DNA from: Commensalibacter sp963921845
GTDB lineage: Bacteria; Pseudomonadota; Alphaproteobacteria; Acetobacterales; Acetobacteraceae
Length of the DNA: 40,982 nucleotides
Assembly (NCBI RefSeq): GCF_963921845.1
Contig: NZ_CAWUGZ010000080.1
Coordinates: 1 to 40,982 of the forward strand
Direction: 5' to 3'
How positions within the stretch are numbered: position 1 is the stretch's first letter; each line of letters begins with the position of its first letter. Shown here piece by piece: positions 25,456 through 33,776 of this stretch. Below the pieces are notes generated by a model. It made no database searches. It was not told the DNA's origin and saw nothing but the letters and a program-made list of their open reading frames with translations. The translations under genes were made by a program, and so were the position numbers.

Positions 25456-26643
25456 ATGCGAAATAACAGCGATTTTCTGTTCGCTTCTGAATCAGTATCT
25501 GAGGGTCATCCCGATAAAGTTGCTGATTGCATTAGCGACACCGTATTAGATACTTACCTAGCAGCAGATCCAGAAGCTCGTGTGGCTTGTGAGACAATGG
25601 TTACGACCAATCAAATTATCTTGGCAGGTGAAGTTCGAGGCCCTGAAAGCATTACTAAAGAATTACTGATAGAAAAAGCGAGAGAAACAGTTAAAGAAAT
25701 TGGATACGACCAAGAGGGATTTTCTTGGAAAAATGCAAAATCTTTAAATTTTATGCATTCTCAATCGGTGAATATTGCTGTGGGTGTTGATGGTGGTTTA
25801 GGGAAAGACGAAGGGGCAGGTGATCAAGGGATTATGTTTGGTTATGCTACTTCTGAAACAGAAAGCTTAATGCCAGCGCCCATCTACTATGCCCATAAAA
25901 TTCTTAAAAATCTTAATGATTTACGCAAGTCAGGGGATATAAAAGGCAAAGGGTTTCTTCCCGATGCTAAAAGTCAAGTTACGTTGCGCTACGTTCAAGG
26001 GAAACCTATAGAAGCGACGTCTATTGTGTTGTCTACTCAACATGAAGAATGGATGAGTCAAAAAGAGATTAAAGAAATTCTTGGAGAACTGGTTACGAAC
26101 ACGTTGCCACAAGGATGGATGTGTCCAGAGCAAGAATTTTACGTTAATCCAACAGGCATTTTCATTATTGGTGGTCCTGATGGGGATTGCGGGTTAACCG
26201 GTCGTAAAATTATTGTTGATACGTATGGCGGTGCAGCCCCGCATGGTGGTGGTGCTTTTTCTGGTAAAGATCCAACAAAAGTTGACCGTTCTGCTGCCTA
26301 TGCTTGCCGTTATCTTGCCAAAAATATTGTGGCCGCCGGTTTGGCAGATTCGTGCACGCTACAAATTTCGTATGCAATTGGTGTTTCTCATCCATTATCG
26401 GTTTACGTTGACCTACATGATACTGGCAAAGATGTGAATGAAAAGGAGCTGGAAAAGGTATTACGTGAAATTATGGATCTTAGCCCAAAAGGGATACGTA
26501 AACATTTGCGTTTAAATCGGCCGATTTATAAAGAAACAGCGGCGTATGGTCATTTTGGACGCCAGCCAGACGTTGTTAAAGACAATTTTACCTGGGAGCA
26601 GACGGATTTAGTGGATACGTTACGTCTCGCTTTTAAACGTTAA
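25456..26643 (+). CDS. metK: S-adenosylmethionine synthetase
   Basis: Makes S-adenosylmethionine from methionine and ATP. Visible signatures are SEGHPDKVADCISD near the N-terminus (14-28), GDQGIMFGYA, and GGGAFSGKDPTKVDRSAAY. The 395-residue length is usual. The only good purine-rich ribosome binding site, AGGATGAG (25434-25441), ends 14 bases before the ATG, which is unusually far. I found no recognisable SAM riboswitch in the 92-base gap upstream. The product supplies TrmB, encoded three bases downstream. Confidence 0.97.
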   Translation: MRNNSDFLFASESVSEGHPDKVADCISDTVLDTYLAADPEARVACETMVTTNQIILAGEVRGPESITKELLIEKARETVKEIGYDQEGFSWKNAKSLNFMHSQSVNIAVGVDGGLGKDEGAGDQGIMFGYATSETESLMPAPIYYAHKILKNLNDLRKSGDIKGKGFLPDAKSQVTLRYVQGKPIEATSIVLSTQHEEWMSQKEIKEILGELVTNTLPQGWMCPEQEFYVNPTGIFIIGGPDGDCGLTGRKIIVDTYGGAAPHGGGAFSGKDPTKVDRSAAYACRYLAKNIVAAGLADSCTLQISYAIGVSHPLSVYVDLHDTGKDVNEKELEKVLREIMDLSPKGIRKHLRLNRPIYKETAAYGHFGRQPDVVKDNFTWEQTDLVDTLRLAFKR

Positions 26644-26646
26644 GTA

Positions 26647-27405
26647 ATGGCAAATGTTGCTTGTAGAGAAAAAGGAGATTCAGATAACTATGAGTCTTCT
26701 CTTACTCTAAAAAATAACTTTTTTAAAGAACGTCTGTATGGGCGAAAAAAAGGACATGCTTTTAGTCGCCGACAAACCCAATTAATGAACGAATTTTTAC
26801 CTAAAATTCAGTTTTCATCTTCTAGTTTTACCAATCCCAATTTGGCCTTCGGTAAAAAACCTGAACAATTGTGGTTAGAAATAGGTTTCGGTAACGGTGA
26901 GCATAGCTTAGAACGCCATAAGCGTAATCCTGAAGTAGGTTACATCGCTTGTGAAGTATTTGAAAATGGTATTTGTTCCTTACTTTCAAATTTAGTTAAA
27001 GAATATGCTATAAATGCGTTGGATTTCGTTCCTGATATGATCCGTATTTGGAACAAAGATGCTCGTGTGTTGCTTAAGCATCTACCTCCTCAATCTATAG
27101 ATAAATTGTTTTTGCTTTTTCCAGATCCATGGCCTAAGGCCAGGCACGTTAAAAGACGTTTTGTACATCCAAAAAGATTAGCTTTGGTACATAATTTACT
27201 TAAAAAATCGGGACAATGGTACATTGCGAGTGACGATCCCACGTATCAGGAATGGGTAAGAGAAACAATGGATCGTCAATTGTTTTTTCGAAAAATATTA
27301 GAAACGCAGGAAAGACCGCATGATTGGCCTTCTACGCGTTATGAGCAAAAAGCTTATCTTAATAATAGAGAGCCTATTTTTTGGATATTTGAAAAAATTA
27401 TTTAA
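26647..27405 (+). CDS. trmB: tRNA (guanine-N7-)-methyltransferase
   Basis: Methylates G46 of tRNA using S-adenosylmethionine. The SAM-binding motif is LWLEIGFGNGEH and the family-specific segment is LFLLFPDPWPKARHVKRRFVHP. The 252 residues include an N-terminal extension of about 50 residues with basic patches (GRKKGHAFSRRQ). It is directly coupled to metK, with the ATG three bases after the metK stop. Its 3' end overlaps the end of the convergent dedA gene by eight bases. Confidence 0.95.
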   Translation: MANVACREKGDSDNYESSLTLKNNFFKERLYGRKKGHAFSRRQTQLMNEFLPKIQFSSSSFTNPNLAFGKKPEQLWLEIGFGNGEHSLERHKRNPEVGYIACEVFENGICSLLSNLVKEYAINALDFVPDMIRIWNKDARVLLKHLPPQSIDKLFLLFPDPWPKARHVKRRFVHPKRLALVHNLLKKSGQWYIASDDPTYQEWVRETMDRQLFFRKILETQERPHDWPSTRYEQKAYLNNREPIFWIFEKII

Positions 27406-27991
27406 TGTAGTCTGAATTAGGCGCATTGGCTTCACGGTTTGCTTCTTGTTGCGCATGTGCTATAAGTTTTGCCTCATTTTTGTGTATAAGCCACGCACAA
27501 ATAATGATAAAAGTTAACCCTACCCCTCCTAAGATAAGCCCGACTGTACCCTCTAATTTTAAAATTTGTTTTCCTAAAAAATAGGCGACATAACTGTATC
27601 CGCCAGCCCAGAATAAGCCTCCTAGAGCATTGTAAAATAAAAAATATTTCCAAGGCATACGGTTCGCACCAGCCAATAAAGCAGTGAATAAGCGTAAAAA
27701 AACTATGAATCTTCCAAAAAATACAACTTTTCCGCCATGATGACGAAACAAATATTGACCCAATAAAATGCGATCAGTGGTTAGTTTAAATTTTGGACCA
27801 TATTTTATTAATATACGATACCCTACGTTATTGCCGATAATATAACCAAAATTATCACCGATGATGGCTCCTAAAATAGCAGCAAAAGCAACAAGATGTA
27901 TATCTAAGCCACTATGGGATGAGGCTGCATAAATAGAAGTGGCTACCAGTAAAGTTTCAGCGGGAAGAAGAACTCCCATGCTCTCTAACAT
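27398..27991 (-). CDS. DedA-family membrane protein, N-terminus uncertain
   Basis: A SNARE-associated/DedA (VTT domain) inner-membrane protein, a family that flips lipids or supports envelope homeostasis. Hallmarks are LESMGVLLPAETLL, GDNFGYIIGNNVGYR and FFGRFIVFLRLFTALLAGANRMPW. The first in-frame ATG (27991) begins inside the conserved LESMG motif, which is too late. Homologous-looking codons continue upstream (YYGYFIIFLIIM, preceded by LLEHFINLIQSY) to a CTG at 28063, with no ATG, GTG or TTG. An ATG at 28077 would fit but is out of frame by one base. So the gene either starts at CTG or carries a one-base frameshift. The interval listed is the part with a normal start codon. Confidence 0.75.
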   Translation of the reverse strand: MLESMGVLLPAETLLVATSIYAASSHSGLDIHLVAFAAILGAIIGDNFGYIIGNNVGYRILIKYGPKFKLTTDRILLGQYLFRHHGGKVVFFGRFIVFLRLFTALLAGANRMPWKYFLFYNALGGLFWAGGYSYVAYFLGKQILKLEGTVGLILGGVGLTFIIICAWLIHKNEAKLIAHAQQEANREANAPNSDYIK

Positions 27992-28169
27992 AATAATTAA
28001 GAATATTATAAAATATCCGTAATAACTATAACTTTGTATGAGATTTATGAAATGTTCTAGCAGTTTCTTAGATCCATTTTTAAAATAGTTGTTGTCTTGT
28101 TCTATCTTTTATCTGGTTTTTCTCAAGAACAGAAGCCTTCTTCAGAATAAAACTTCATTATTTGAGGTT

Positions 28170-28590
28170 TTGAAGGAATATTATGTTAAAAAAGTGTTGT
28201 GTAAATATGAAGTTTTATCTTTTATTACGACAGGAGAGTTAAAAACAATTTAATATTGACTGAATTGCAAGGAAATAGAGGCTTTGTGTATTAGTTCGGA
28301 AAATATTTGGAAAAAAATAAAAATATTTCATCATATTAAATCATATTCGAAGGGCTCAATGATATTGTTCCTACTTTTCAGTAGATAATTGTATACATAA
28401 ATTATGGACGGAAATCTTATAAAATTAGTCATAAATATGTTGTCTAGTGATCAAGCTCACCATCTTTTTATGGTTCGCTAGGCAATTGGCGTAGTAATAA
28501 ACAAATAATGTTATAAAGCCATGATTTTTGTCTTCAGAAATGTAATCAACATAAGGCGAAAAGTAGTATCATATTTTTGATAGAAAAATT
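28170..28590 (+). pseudogene. fossil C-terminal part of an IS5-family transposase
   Basis: Several short peptides in order match my memory of IS5/IS1031-type transposases. FITTGE near 28222 resembles FLTAGQ. GNRGFVY near 28271 resembles GDRGYDA of the DDE region. IVP near 28364, then NYGRKSYK and SHK to about 28435, resembles CIP...KYDKRRYKRRHK with identical spacing from proline to histidine. FYGSLGNWR near 28466 resembles MFGRLKDWR. Stops and small insertions interrupt the frame, so it is dead. The boundaries are approximate, and I could not identify terminal inverted repeats. Confidence 0.55.
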
Positions 28591-28639
28591 TTTTAAAACA
28601 TAGAGTTGTAAAGAGATAATTCTTTATAGTCATCCTCAG

Positions 28640-28990
28640 AGCATTAAAGGAGAATATATTATTGATTTGGGTAGGGTGGGATCAATTTTTAAGTTCTAGA
28701 AGTTGACATAAATTGGCCATGATAAAATTTGGTTTCTTTTCAGACTTTTCCAAGAAAATAATAGTAGGTTTGAATAAAAAATATCGTTGATGGAAGACGA
28801 TTGCACTCCAGCTAAAATGTATCGATATGGTTAGATAGAAGTAGTTTTGGGAAACTGTAGAAAACACATTATTTATTTCAACCAATACGTTTTGTAGAAA
28901 TGTTAATTTTGGCGTCAAGGTAAGCGTGTTTTCGTGGATATTTGGTCAGCAATTATTAGCATAAAGTTGTCAAAGAAAGTTTATTACGAG
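28640..28990 (+). pseudogene. fossil N-terminal part of a second IS5-family transposase
   Basis: After an AGGAG sequence at about 28649, the frame LIWVGWDQF (28662-28688) resembles the LFWLSDEQF start of IS5-type transposases. KKIIVGL near 28755 resembles RRVISGI, YR-stop-WK near 28783 resembles CRWKD, and FWETVENTL near 28848 resembles the FWKTMLDAL segment. Frames shift between these pieces and stops are frequent. Because an N-terminal piece follows a C-terminal piece on the same strand, two tandem or nested copies are implied. A 78-codon minus-strand frame here looks spurious. Confidence 0.5.
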
Positions 28991-29028
28991 AAAGAATAAA
29001 TAAAAGTATTGCCAAGATTGATAAGTAA

Positions 29029-29307
29029 TCAATTTTCAAAATTATGATGTTGAACGTTATTATTGTTCATATGAGTTTTACGATATAAGGTCCATTCTTC
29101 GATGATTTGTCCATTGGGTAAAAGACAGTTGGAATATTCTCCTTCGGAATTGTGCATTGGAATGAGTTGGCCGTTTATTTGTTCGCAATATACAGCAGCG
29201 GGATTGGCCAGCCCGATAAGTTTTCGTGTTGGTTTTTTTGGAGCATGGCAAGCTGTTATAAGGCAAAAAAAACCTAAAACGTATAGACGGGAAGGTATTA
29301 TTCTCAT
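29029..29307 (-). CDS. DUF333 lipoprotein (putative hemolysin-like)
   Basis: A 92-residue lipoprotein. The signal sequence ends in lipobox ITAC with lipidated C20. The DUF333 core is GLANPAAVYC (32-41) with NGQLIPMHNSEGEYSNCLLPNGQIIEEWTLYR; C41 and C61 may form a disulfide. The function of DUF333 is unknown despite the historical 'hemolysin' label. ATG 29307 is preferred because it begins the signal peptide; a longer frame to 29379 would overlap the glycosyltransferase gene. It follows that gene by 34 bases and is probably co-transcribed. Confidence 0.85.
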   Translation of the reverse strand: MRIIPSRLYVLGFFCLITACHAPKKPTRKLIGLANPAAVYCEQINGQLIPMHNSEGEYSNCLLPNGQIIEEWTLYRKTHMNNNNVQHHNFEN

Positions 29308-29341
29308 CTTGTCGTTTTTATTATAATGTAAACTATGTCTA

Positions 29342-30247
29342 TTAATCGGGTACACATTTGCGTTTTTCATATTGTCCATACAAATAATAATGCGTTACAG
29401 GATCAACTCCTGCCGCTTTCACATCTGGATAAGTGGTTAAATAAAACGATTTGTCGAAATCCTCTAATATTTTCCATTGAGGTATCTTGGTAACATGGGA
29501 TTTGTTTTTTAATTCGTCCAAAAATTCTATTTTTTGTTCTTCTGTAAACCAAGGTAGGCGAAAAAGGGGATCATTAGCAAGTTCGTGCAAGATAGGTTCA
29601 TTGCGATTGGCCTCTTCTACACTTCCACAGGAGGGCACGGCTGTCAACGATAAACCGCTGTTCATTGTTGCAAAGAGTAAAGTCTGATCTTTTTTAAGAA
29701 TACCCCCATATCCTGCTTTGACAAAGCGTGAGGAATAGTCCGTATGTTCGTGTCCATAACGATCAAAGCGATTGTCCATATAGCCAACGAGAGGAAAAAC
29801 TTCGCGGCTTATGGCAATACTCGATCTTGCACATATAGGCAGTATGGCAGGATCCGTCGCTGTATTATTTCCAAAAATTTTTTGTTCATCCCATTGCTTA
29901 GGCGCATAAGATATATATCCGTGAAGTTGAGCCCCTTTGCCCCATTCAACATCCCACCCATACATCGTGGGATAAATATCGTCATCCAGTAAAAGAAATG
30001 CTTCTGATTGCGTATAATTTGCTAAGTAATAAAGACCTCGATTTTTATTCCAGGCAATCCCTTTGTTTGCACCTGAAATGTGGGGAATATTATGTTTTTT
30101 TAATTGTTCGAGCGTGTTATCGGTCGAACCGTCATCACAGACAACGAGAACGTAATCGCTCAAAGAGAATTTATTAATCAGTTGTATTTGTTCAAAGACA
30201 GTGTCCGTACGATTAAAAGTTGTAATAGCAATACCTAATTTCACCAT
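29342..30247 (-). CDS. family 2 glycosyltransferase
   Basis: A 301-residue GT-A fold enzyme with no membrane segment. The nucleotide-sugar site shows VVCDDGSTDNT (D38-D39), NKGIAWNKNRG (61-71) and the metal-binding LLLDDD (85-90). The last 40 or so residues carry a FDKSFYLTTYPDVKAAG...HYYLYGQYEKR motif, which recurs as a C-terminal module in many bacterial glycosyltransferases and surface proteins. Donor and acceptor are unknown. AGGA lies nine bases before ATG 30247 and a perfect 20-base palindrome sits just upstream. Confidence 0.85.
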   Translation of the reverse strand: MVKLGIAITTFNRTDTVFEQIQLINKFSLSDYVLVVCDDGSTDNTLEQLKKHNIPHISGANKGIAWNKNRGLYYLANYTQSEAFLLLDDDIYPTMYGWDVEWGKGAQLHGYISYAPKQWDEQKIFGNNTATDPAILPICARSSIAISREVFPLVGYMDNRFDRYGHEHTDYSSRFVKAGYGGILKKDQTLLFATMNSGLSLTAVPSCGSVEEANRNEPILHELANDPLFRLPWFTEEQKIEFLDELKNKSHVTKIPQWKILEDFDKSFYLTTYPDVKAAGVDPVTHYYLYGQYEKRKCVPD

Positions 30248-30261
30248 AAGTAATCATCCTA

Positions 30262-30281
30262 CTAAATTAAGCTTAATTTAG
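30262..30281. repeat. perfect 20-base palindrome upstream of the glycosyltransferase gene
   Basis: CTAAATTAAGCTTAATTTAG is a perfect dyad 15 to 34 bases before the glycosyltransferase ATG. Close variants lie at 30384-30398 (CTTAACTTAATTTAA) and at 31793-31812 upstream of the permease. A regulator-binding site is the likeliest reading. Confidence 0.5.
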
Positions 30282-30443
30282 GCATAAAAAACTATTTCAT
30301 AACGCCGTTAGCTAATGAAAAAATTATGATTTGATTAAAAAGGCAGAAATTTGAGTAAAAAATTATAATTAATTTTAGAGGTTCTTAACTTAATTTAACA
30401 GTAATGTTTTGAATGTTTATGTGCAAGTCTAATATGAAATTAA

Positions 30444-31751
30444 TTAGGAATGTAATTCAGATTCGATAATGATAGGCTCCACTTCACTTATTGTAACTGT
30501 TCCAGGTCTTGGCTGCTCTACTTTAATAAATAAAGTGAGTGTAGCCGCGATAAGATATAAAATAATATAGGTCCATACTGCCCCAATAATACCAAACAGG
30601 GGAACCATAAGGGCGGCTATACCCGGTCCAACAAAGTTACTTAATCCTGCCGAAAGATTATAAATAGAGATAGCTGCCCCTTTGTGATTGGGTTCCAAGG
30701 TTGCAAAAACCGCGGTCATAGGAACAAACGCTGCAACGGTAATACCAAATATGACGGCGGGGATCATTGTGAGCATTAAATTATGGCCAAAAATTATGGG
30801 TATATAATAAAATAAAGAACAAGCTAGTGCGCCTCCGACACAACCAAACCAACGGGCTTGACGTAACCAGCCGATGTATTCTCCCAATATCCCCCACATA
30901 ACGTTGGTAAAAATTGTAACGAACATAAAAACCGTCCATATGTACTGCCATTCGCTTTTCGAAAAGCCTAAACCGTGATCGTTAACGGTTTTTCCGACTA
31001 AAAGCCAAGGCATAATAACGGCAAATCCGAATATTGGTGTTGTATTCGCAATCCTAACAACTGCAGACATAAAAACATGTTTATTCGAAAATAAAATCGT
31101 AACGGCACGGGATAACTCTTTTGTTTTTTCTTTAAAGGGGAGATTAGCTTTGGAACGATCGGCTTTGGCGTGTCTTAAGGCAATTGAGGCAATAATTCCA
31201 CCCGCAATTACCCAGGCTAATGACATCCACAACGTATGGTATTCGCCAATAATGGGATTGACAATTCCAGGCAAAAACCCTCCTATAACGCCAAATCCAA
31301 TAGAATAAGCGGCCCAAAACAAACCCATTGCCGTGGATACTTTACTTTTTGGGACATTTTGAACGATAAGAATAACAAAAGAATAAAGAAATAAAGGATA
31401 TCCTAATCCACGTATGCCATAAAATAAGAGCATTAGAGGATAGTTGTGAAACCCTATTCCAAAAACCATAAAGAGAATATGCATAGCGGACCAATTTAGG
31501 AAACCAAAACACATTGCTTTCTGCGGGGTGATGATTTCAGCGACAACGCCCGAACACCATGCTGCAACTGCGACCAATAGACCGTAAACGGTGAAGGTTA
31601 ATGACGATTGCGTTTGTGAAAAGCCAATATCCGTTAAATATTTTGATAAAAAGGCGGCTTCAAATCCATCACCTGCCATAAACATAGCAATAGCGATATA
31701 GCCCCAGATTAAAGGAACAGGCAGTCCAAATATTTGTTTTGGTTCGTTCAC
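30444..31751 (-). CDS. MFS polyol transporter (RbtT/DalT/CsbX type)
   Basis: A 435-residue, twelve-helix major facilitator. The N-terminus WGYIAIAMFMAGDGFEAAFLSKYLTDIGF is the signature of the polyol permease group that includes the ribitol and D-arabinitol permeases RbtT and DalT; proton symport is known for that group. The start is GTG 31751 with GAGGA nine bases upstream. It is divergent from the SDR-kinase-PF08013 operon across a 284-base gap, and a D-arabinitol dehydrogenase gene lies further along. It is therefore the probable entry route for the island's substrates, such as arabinitol, galactitol, sorbitol or mannitol. Confidence 0.9.
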   Translation of the reverse strand: MNEPKQIFGLPVPLIWGYIAIAMFMAGDGFEAAFLSKYLTDIGFSQTQSSLTFTVYGLLVAVAAWCSGVVAEIITPQKAMCFGFLNWSAMHILFMVFGIGFHNYPLMLLFYGIRGLGYPLFLYSFVILIVQNVPKSKVSTAMGLFWAAYSIGFGVIGGFLPGIVNPIIGEYHTLWMSLAWVIAGGIIASIALRHAKADRSKANLPFKEKTKELSRAVTILFSNKHVFMSAVVRIANTTPIFGFAVIMPWLLVGKTVNDHGLGFSKSEWQYIWTVFMFVTIFTNVMWGILGEYIGWLRQARWFGCVGGALACSLFYYIPIIFGHNLMLTMIPAVIFGITVAAFVPMTAVFATLEPNHKGAAISIYNLSAGLSNFVGPGIAALMVPLFGIIGAVWTYIILYLIAATLTLFIKVEQPRPGTVTISEVEPIIIESELHS

Positions 31752-31792
31752 AGAAATTATCCTCGAATTTAGCTCTTACGTAAATAGAGGAA

Positions 31793-31812
31793 ATAATTAA
31801 ACTTAATTTAAG
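31793..31812. promoter_or_regulatory. operator-like motif in the divergent polyol promoter region
   Basis: The sequence AATTAAACTTAATTTAAG at 31795-31812 is a near copy of the palindrome upstream of the glycosyltransferase gene, differing at one central base. It lies about 42 bases upstream of the permease GTG. The rest of the 31752-32035 gap is AT-rich, and I could not place a confident promoter for either direction. Confidence 0.35.
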
Positions 31813-32035
31813 AGCAATTATTTTTTCATGGAGAAAGTCGTGCAATCAAAGATAGGTAAATTTTGATAAAGAGTTTGTATAAATGTCAATTTATATTTGC
31901 AATATAGTAGAACTTACAATTTTCAATTTTTAATATAACTAAGCAAATCAAATATTTGTGAATTTTTTTCTACTCATAATTTGTTAGGATAAGTTGTGTA
32001 GATTTAATTTAATTGCAAAATAACGGATGTAAATA

Positions 32036-32812
32036 ATGAGATTAGAAAATAAGACTGCCATTGTTACCGGCGCAGGCAGTGGAATTAGTGAAGAGGTCGC
32101 TAAAACTTATCTTAAAGAGGGAGCAAATTGCGTACTGGTAGATTTGAAAAATTTAGATGAACAATTTGCACCGTTAGCAGAAAAATACAAGAATAAAATC
32201 GCGGTTGTTCGTGCCGATATCAGCAAAAAAGACGATATCGCCCATGTCGTAGAAACGGCGGTAAACAAGTTTAATCAAGTTGATATTTTGTTTAATGGTG
32301 CGGGTATTTTTGATATGCGCTCTATTTTAGAGGAATCATGGGAAGTGTTTGATCGTTTGTTTACAGTCAATGTAAAAGGCACATTTTTTTTAATGCAAGC
32401 CGTAGCTCAGCAAATGGTCAAGCAAGGTAAGGGTGGAAAAATTATCAACGTATCTTCGCAAGCGGGAAGAAGAGGTGAAGCGCTCGTTTCTCACTATTGT
32501 GCGACGAAGGCCGCTGTTATCAGTTATACTCAATCTGCTGCGTTAGCGCTTGCGTCTTATCATATTAATGTAAACGCTATTGTTCCTGGTGTTATTGATA
32601 CGCCTATGTGGGACCAAGTTGATGCTTTGTTTGCGCGTTATGAAAATCGTCCTTTAGGCGAAAAGAAAAAGTTGGTGGGTGAAGCGGTACCCTTAGGACG
32701 TATGGGACTTCCTTCTGATTTTTCTGGTGCAGCTGTTTTTTTTGCATCTTCGGAATCAGATTATATCACCGCTCAGGCTTTGAATGTTGATGGCGGCAAT
32801 TGGATGAGTTAA
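32036..32812 (+). CDS. SDR-family polyol dehydrogenase (sorbitol/galactitol dehydrogenase, SmoS/PolS type)
   Basis: A 258-residue classical short-chain dehydrogenase. Catalytic S141, Y154 and K158 (SSQAGRRGEALVSHYCATK) and N112 are present. The RRGEALV...YCATKAAV and C-terminal NVDGGNWMS segments match Rhodobacter sorbitol dehydrogenase closely, an enzyme that oxidises sorbitol to fructose and galactitol to a tagatose. Two oddities are S18 instead of the third glycine in TGAGSGIS and NGAG (87-90) instead of NNAG. The kinase gene starts two bases after its stop, and an ACGGA site lies upstream of the ATG. The operon context suggests it makes a ketohexose for that kinase. Confidence 0.88.
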   Translation: MRLENKTAIVTGAGSGISEEVAKTYLKEGANCVLVDLKNLDEQFAPLAEKYKNKIAVVRADISKKDDIAHVVETAVNKFNQVDILFNGAGIFDMRSILEESWEVFDRLFTVNVKGTFFLMQAVAQQMVKQGKGGKIINVSSQAGRRGEALVSHYCATKAAVISYTQSAALALASYHINVNAIVPGVIDTPMWDQVDALFARYENRPLGEKKKLVGEAVPLGRMGLPSDFSGAAVFFASSESDYITAQALNVDGGNWMS

Positions 32813-32814
32813 GT

Positions 32815-33750
32815 ATGGTTGATATTGTTGTTGCGGGTGAGCTTATCACTGAATTCGTTGCTGTTGATAAAGGGCAAAGCTTTGCTGTACCAGGTAGTTT
32901 CAAAGGGCCTTTCCCTAGTGGTGCGCCGGCTATTTTTGCTGATCAAGCGGCTCAAATGGGTGTATCAGTATCCTATATTGGATGCGTTGGAAACGACGCT
33001 TTTGGTGAGGCTATTGTAGAACGCTTAAAAAATCATAATGTTAATGTTGAACATATTCGATACTCAAATAGGCCTACAGCCTTAGCGTTTGTTGCGTATA
33101 AAGAAGATGGAAGTAGGCAGTTTGTTTACAGTATAGAGGGCAGTGCGACGTCTACACTGGGTCCTAGTGATGTAGACGCTTCTATTTTTTCGGGGTGTCG
33201 TTACCTTCACGTTATGGGTTCAAGCCTGAATAACGAAAGTTCTATAGCAACCATACGCAAGGCAATGCTTGAAGCACAAAAAGTAGGGGCTAAAATTTCA
33301 TTTGATCCTAATATTCGACAAGAAATGCTTTCTTTTGCGCCCATGCACGTTGCTTTAAATGAAGTTTTAGAGCAATGCCATTTATTTTTACCTAGTGAAG
33401 CAGATTTAGCTTTCTTTTGTGGCAATCAATCGACTGAAAAATCAATTCATTCTTTGCTACATTCAAAAGCAAATCTCGAGCGTATTGTGTTAAAATTGGG
33501 TGATAAAGGCAGTGTTTATTTTGATAAAGATAAAACATGGTCAGCCCCTAGTTTTAACGTAACAGAAATTGACCCCACAGGGGCTGGCGATTGTTTTGGG
33601 GGTACTTTGGTTGCTTGTTTGGTAAAGAATGAACCTATAGAAAAAGCATTACGTTATGCAAATGCAGCAGGAGCAATGGCTGTTTCGAAAATTGGTCCTA
33701 TGGAAGGAAACAGTTCGTATAATGAAATAAAAAATTTCATAAATCAATAA
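32815..33750 (+). CDS. PfkB-family sugar kinase (tagatose/fructose kinase candidate)
   Basis: A 311-residue ribokinase-fold kinase with catalytic DPTGAGDCFGG (253-263, base D259), an N-terminal GELITEFV segment and the PSGAPAIFADQAAQMG substrate region. It resembles kinases found beside PF08013 proteins, including the D-tagatose kinase of Agrobacterium; fructokinase activity is the main alternative. I use ATG 32815, two bases after the dehydrogenase stop; a frame five codons longer overlaps that gene and is unlikely. It is co-transcribed between the dehydrogenase and the GatZ/KbaZ-family gene. Confidence 0.85.
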   Translation: MVDIVVAGELITEFVAVDKGQSFAVPGSFKGPFPSGAPAIFADQAAQMGVSVSYIGCVGNDAFGEAIVERLKNHNVNVEHIRYSNRPTALAFVAYKEDGSRQFVYSIEGSATSTLGPSDVDASIFSGCRYLHVMGSSLNNESSIATIRKAMLEAQKVGAKISFDPNIRQEMLSFAPMHVALNEVLEQCHLFLPSEADLAFFCGNQSTEKSIHSLLHSKANLERIVLKLGDKGSVYFDKDKTWSAPSFNVTEIDPTGAGDCFGGTLVACLVKNEPIEKALRYANAAGAMAVSKIGPMEGNSSYNEIKNFINQ

Positions 33751-33776
33751 TAAAAAACTGGAGTAGATAAATTACA

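Noticed and set aside
28682..28918. 78-codon minus-strand frame
   Set aside because: No family resemblance, no good ribosome binding site, and the opposite strand shows transposase remnants that explain the DNA better.
28000..29030. tRNA or rRNA gene in the large gap
   Set aside because: No cloverleaf arms or T-loop GTTCNANNC pattern with CCA-adjacent stem could be found on either strand.
29018..29032. TTGAT-AAGTA-ATCAA as an FNR-type site
   Set aside because: The spacer is five bases instead of four, and it sits at the 3' end of the DUF333 gene.
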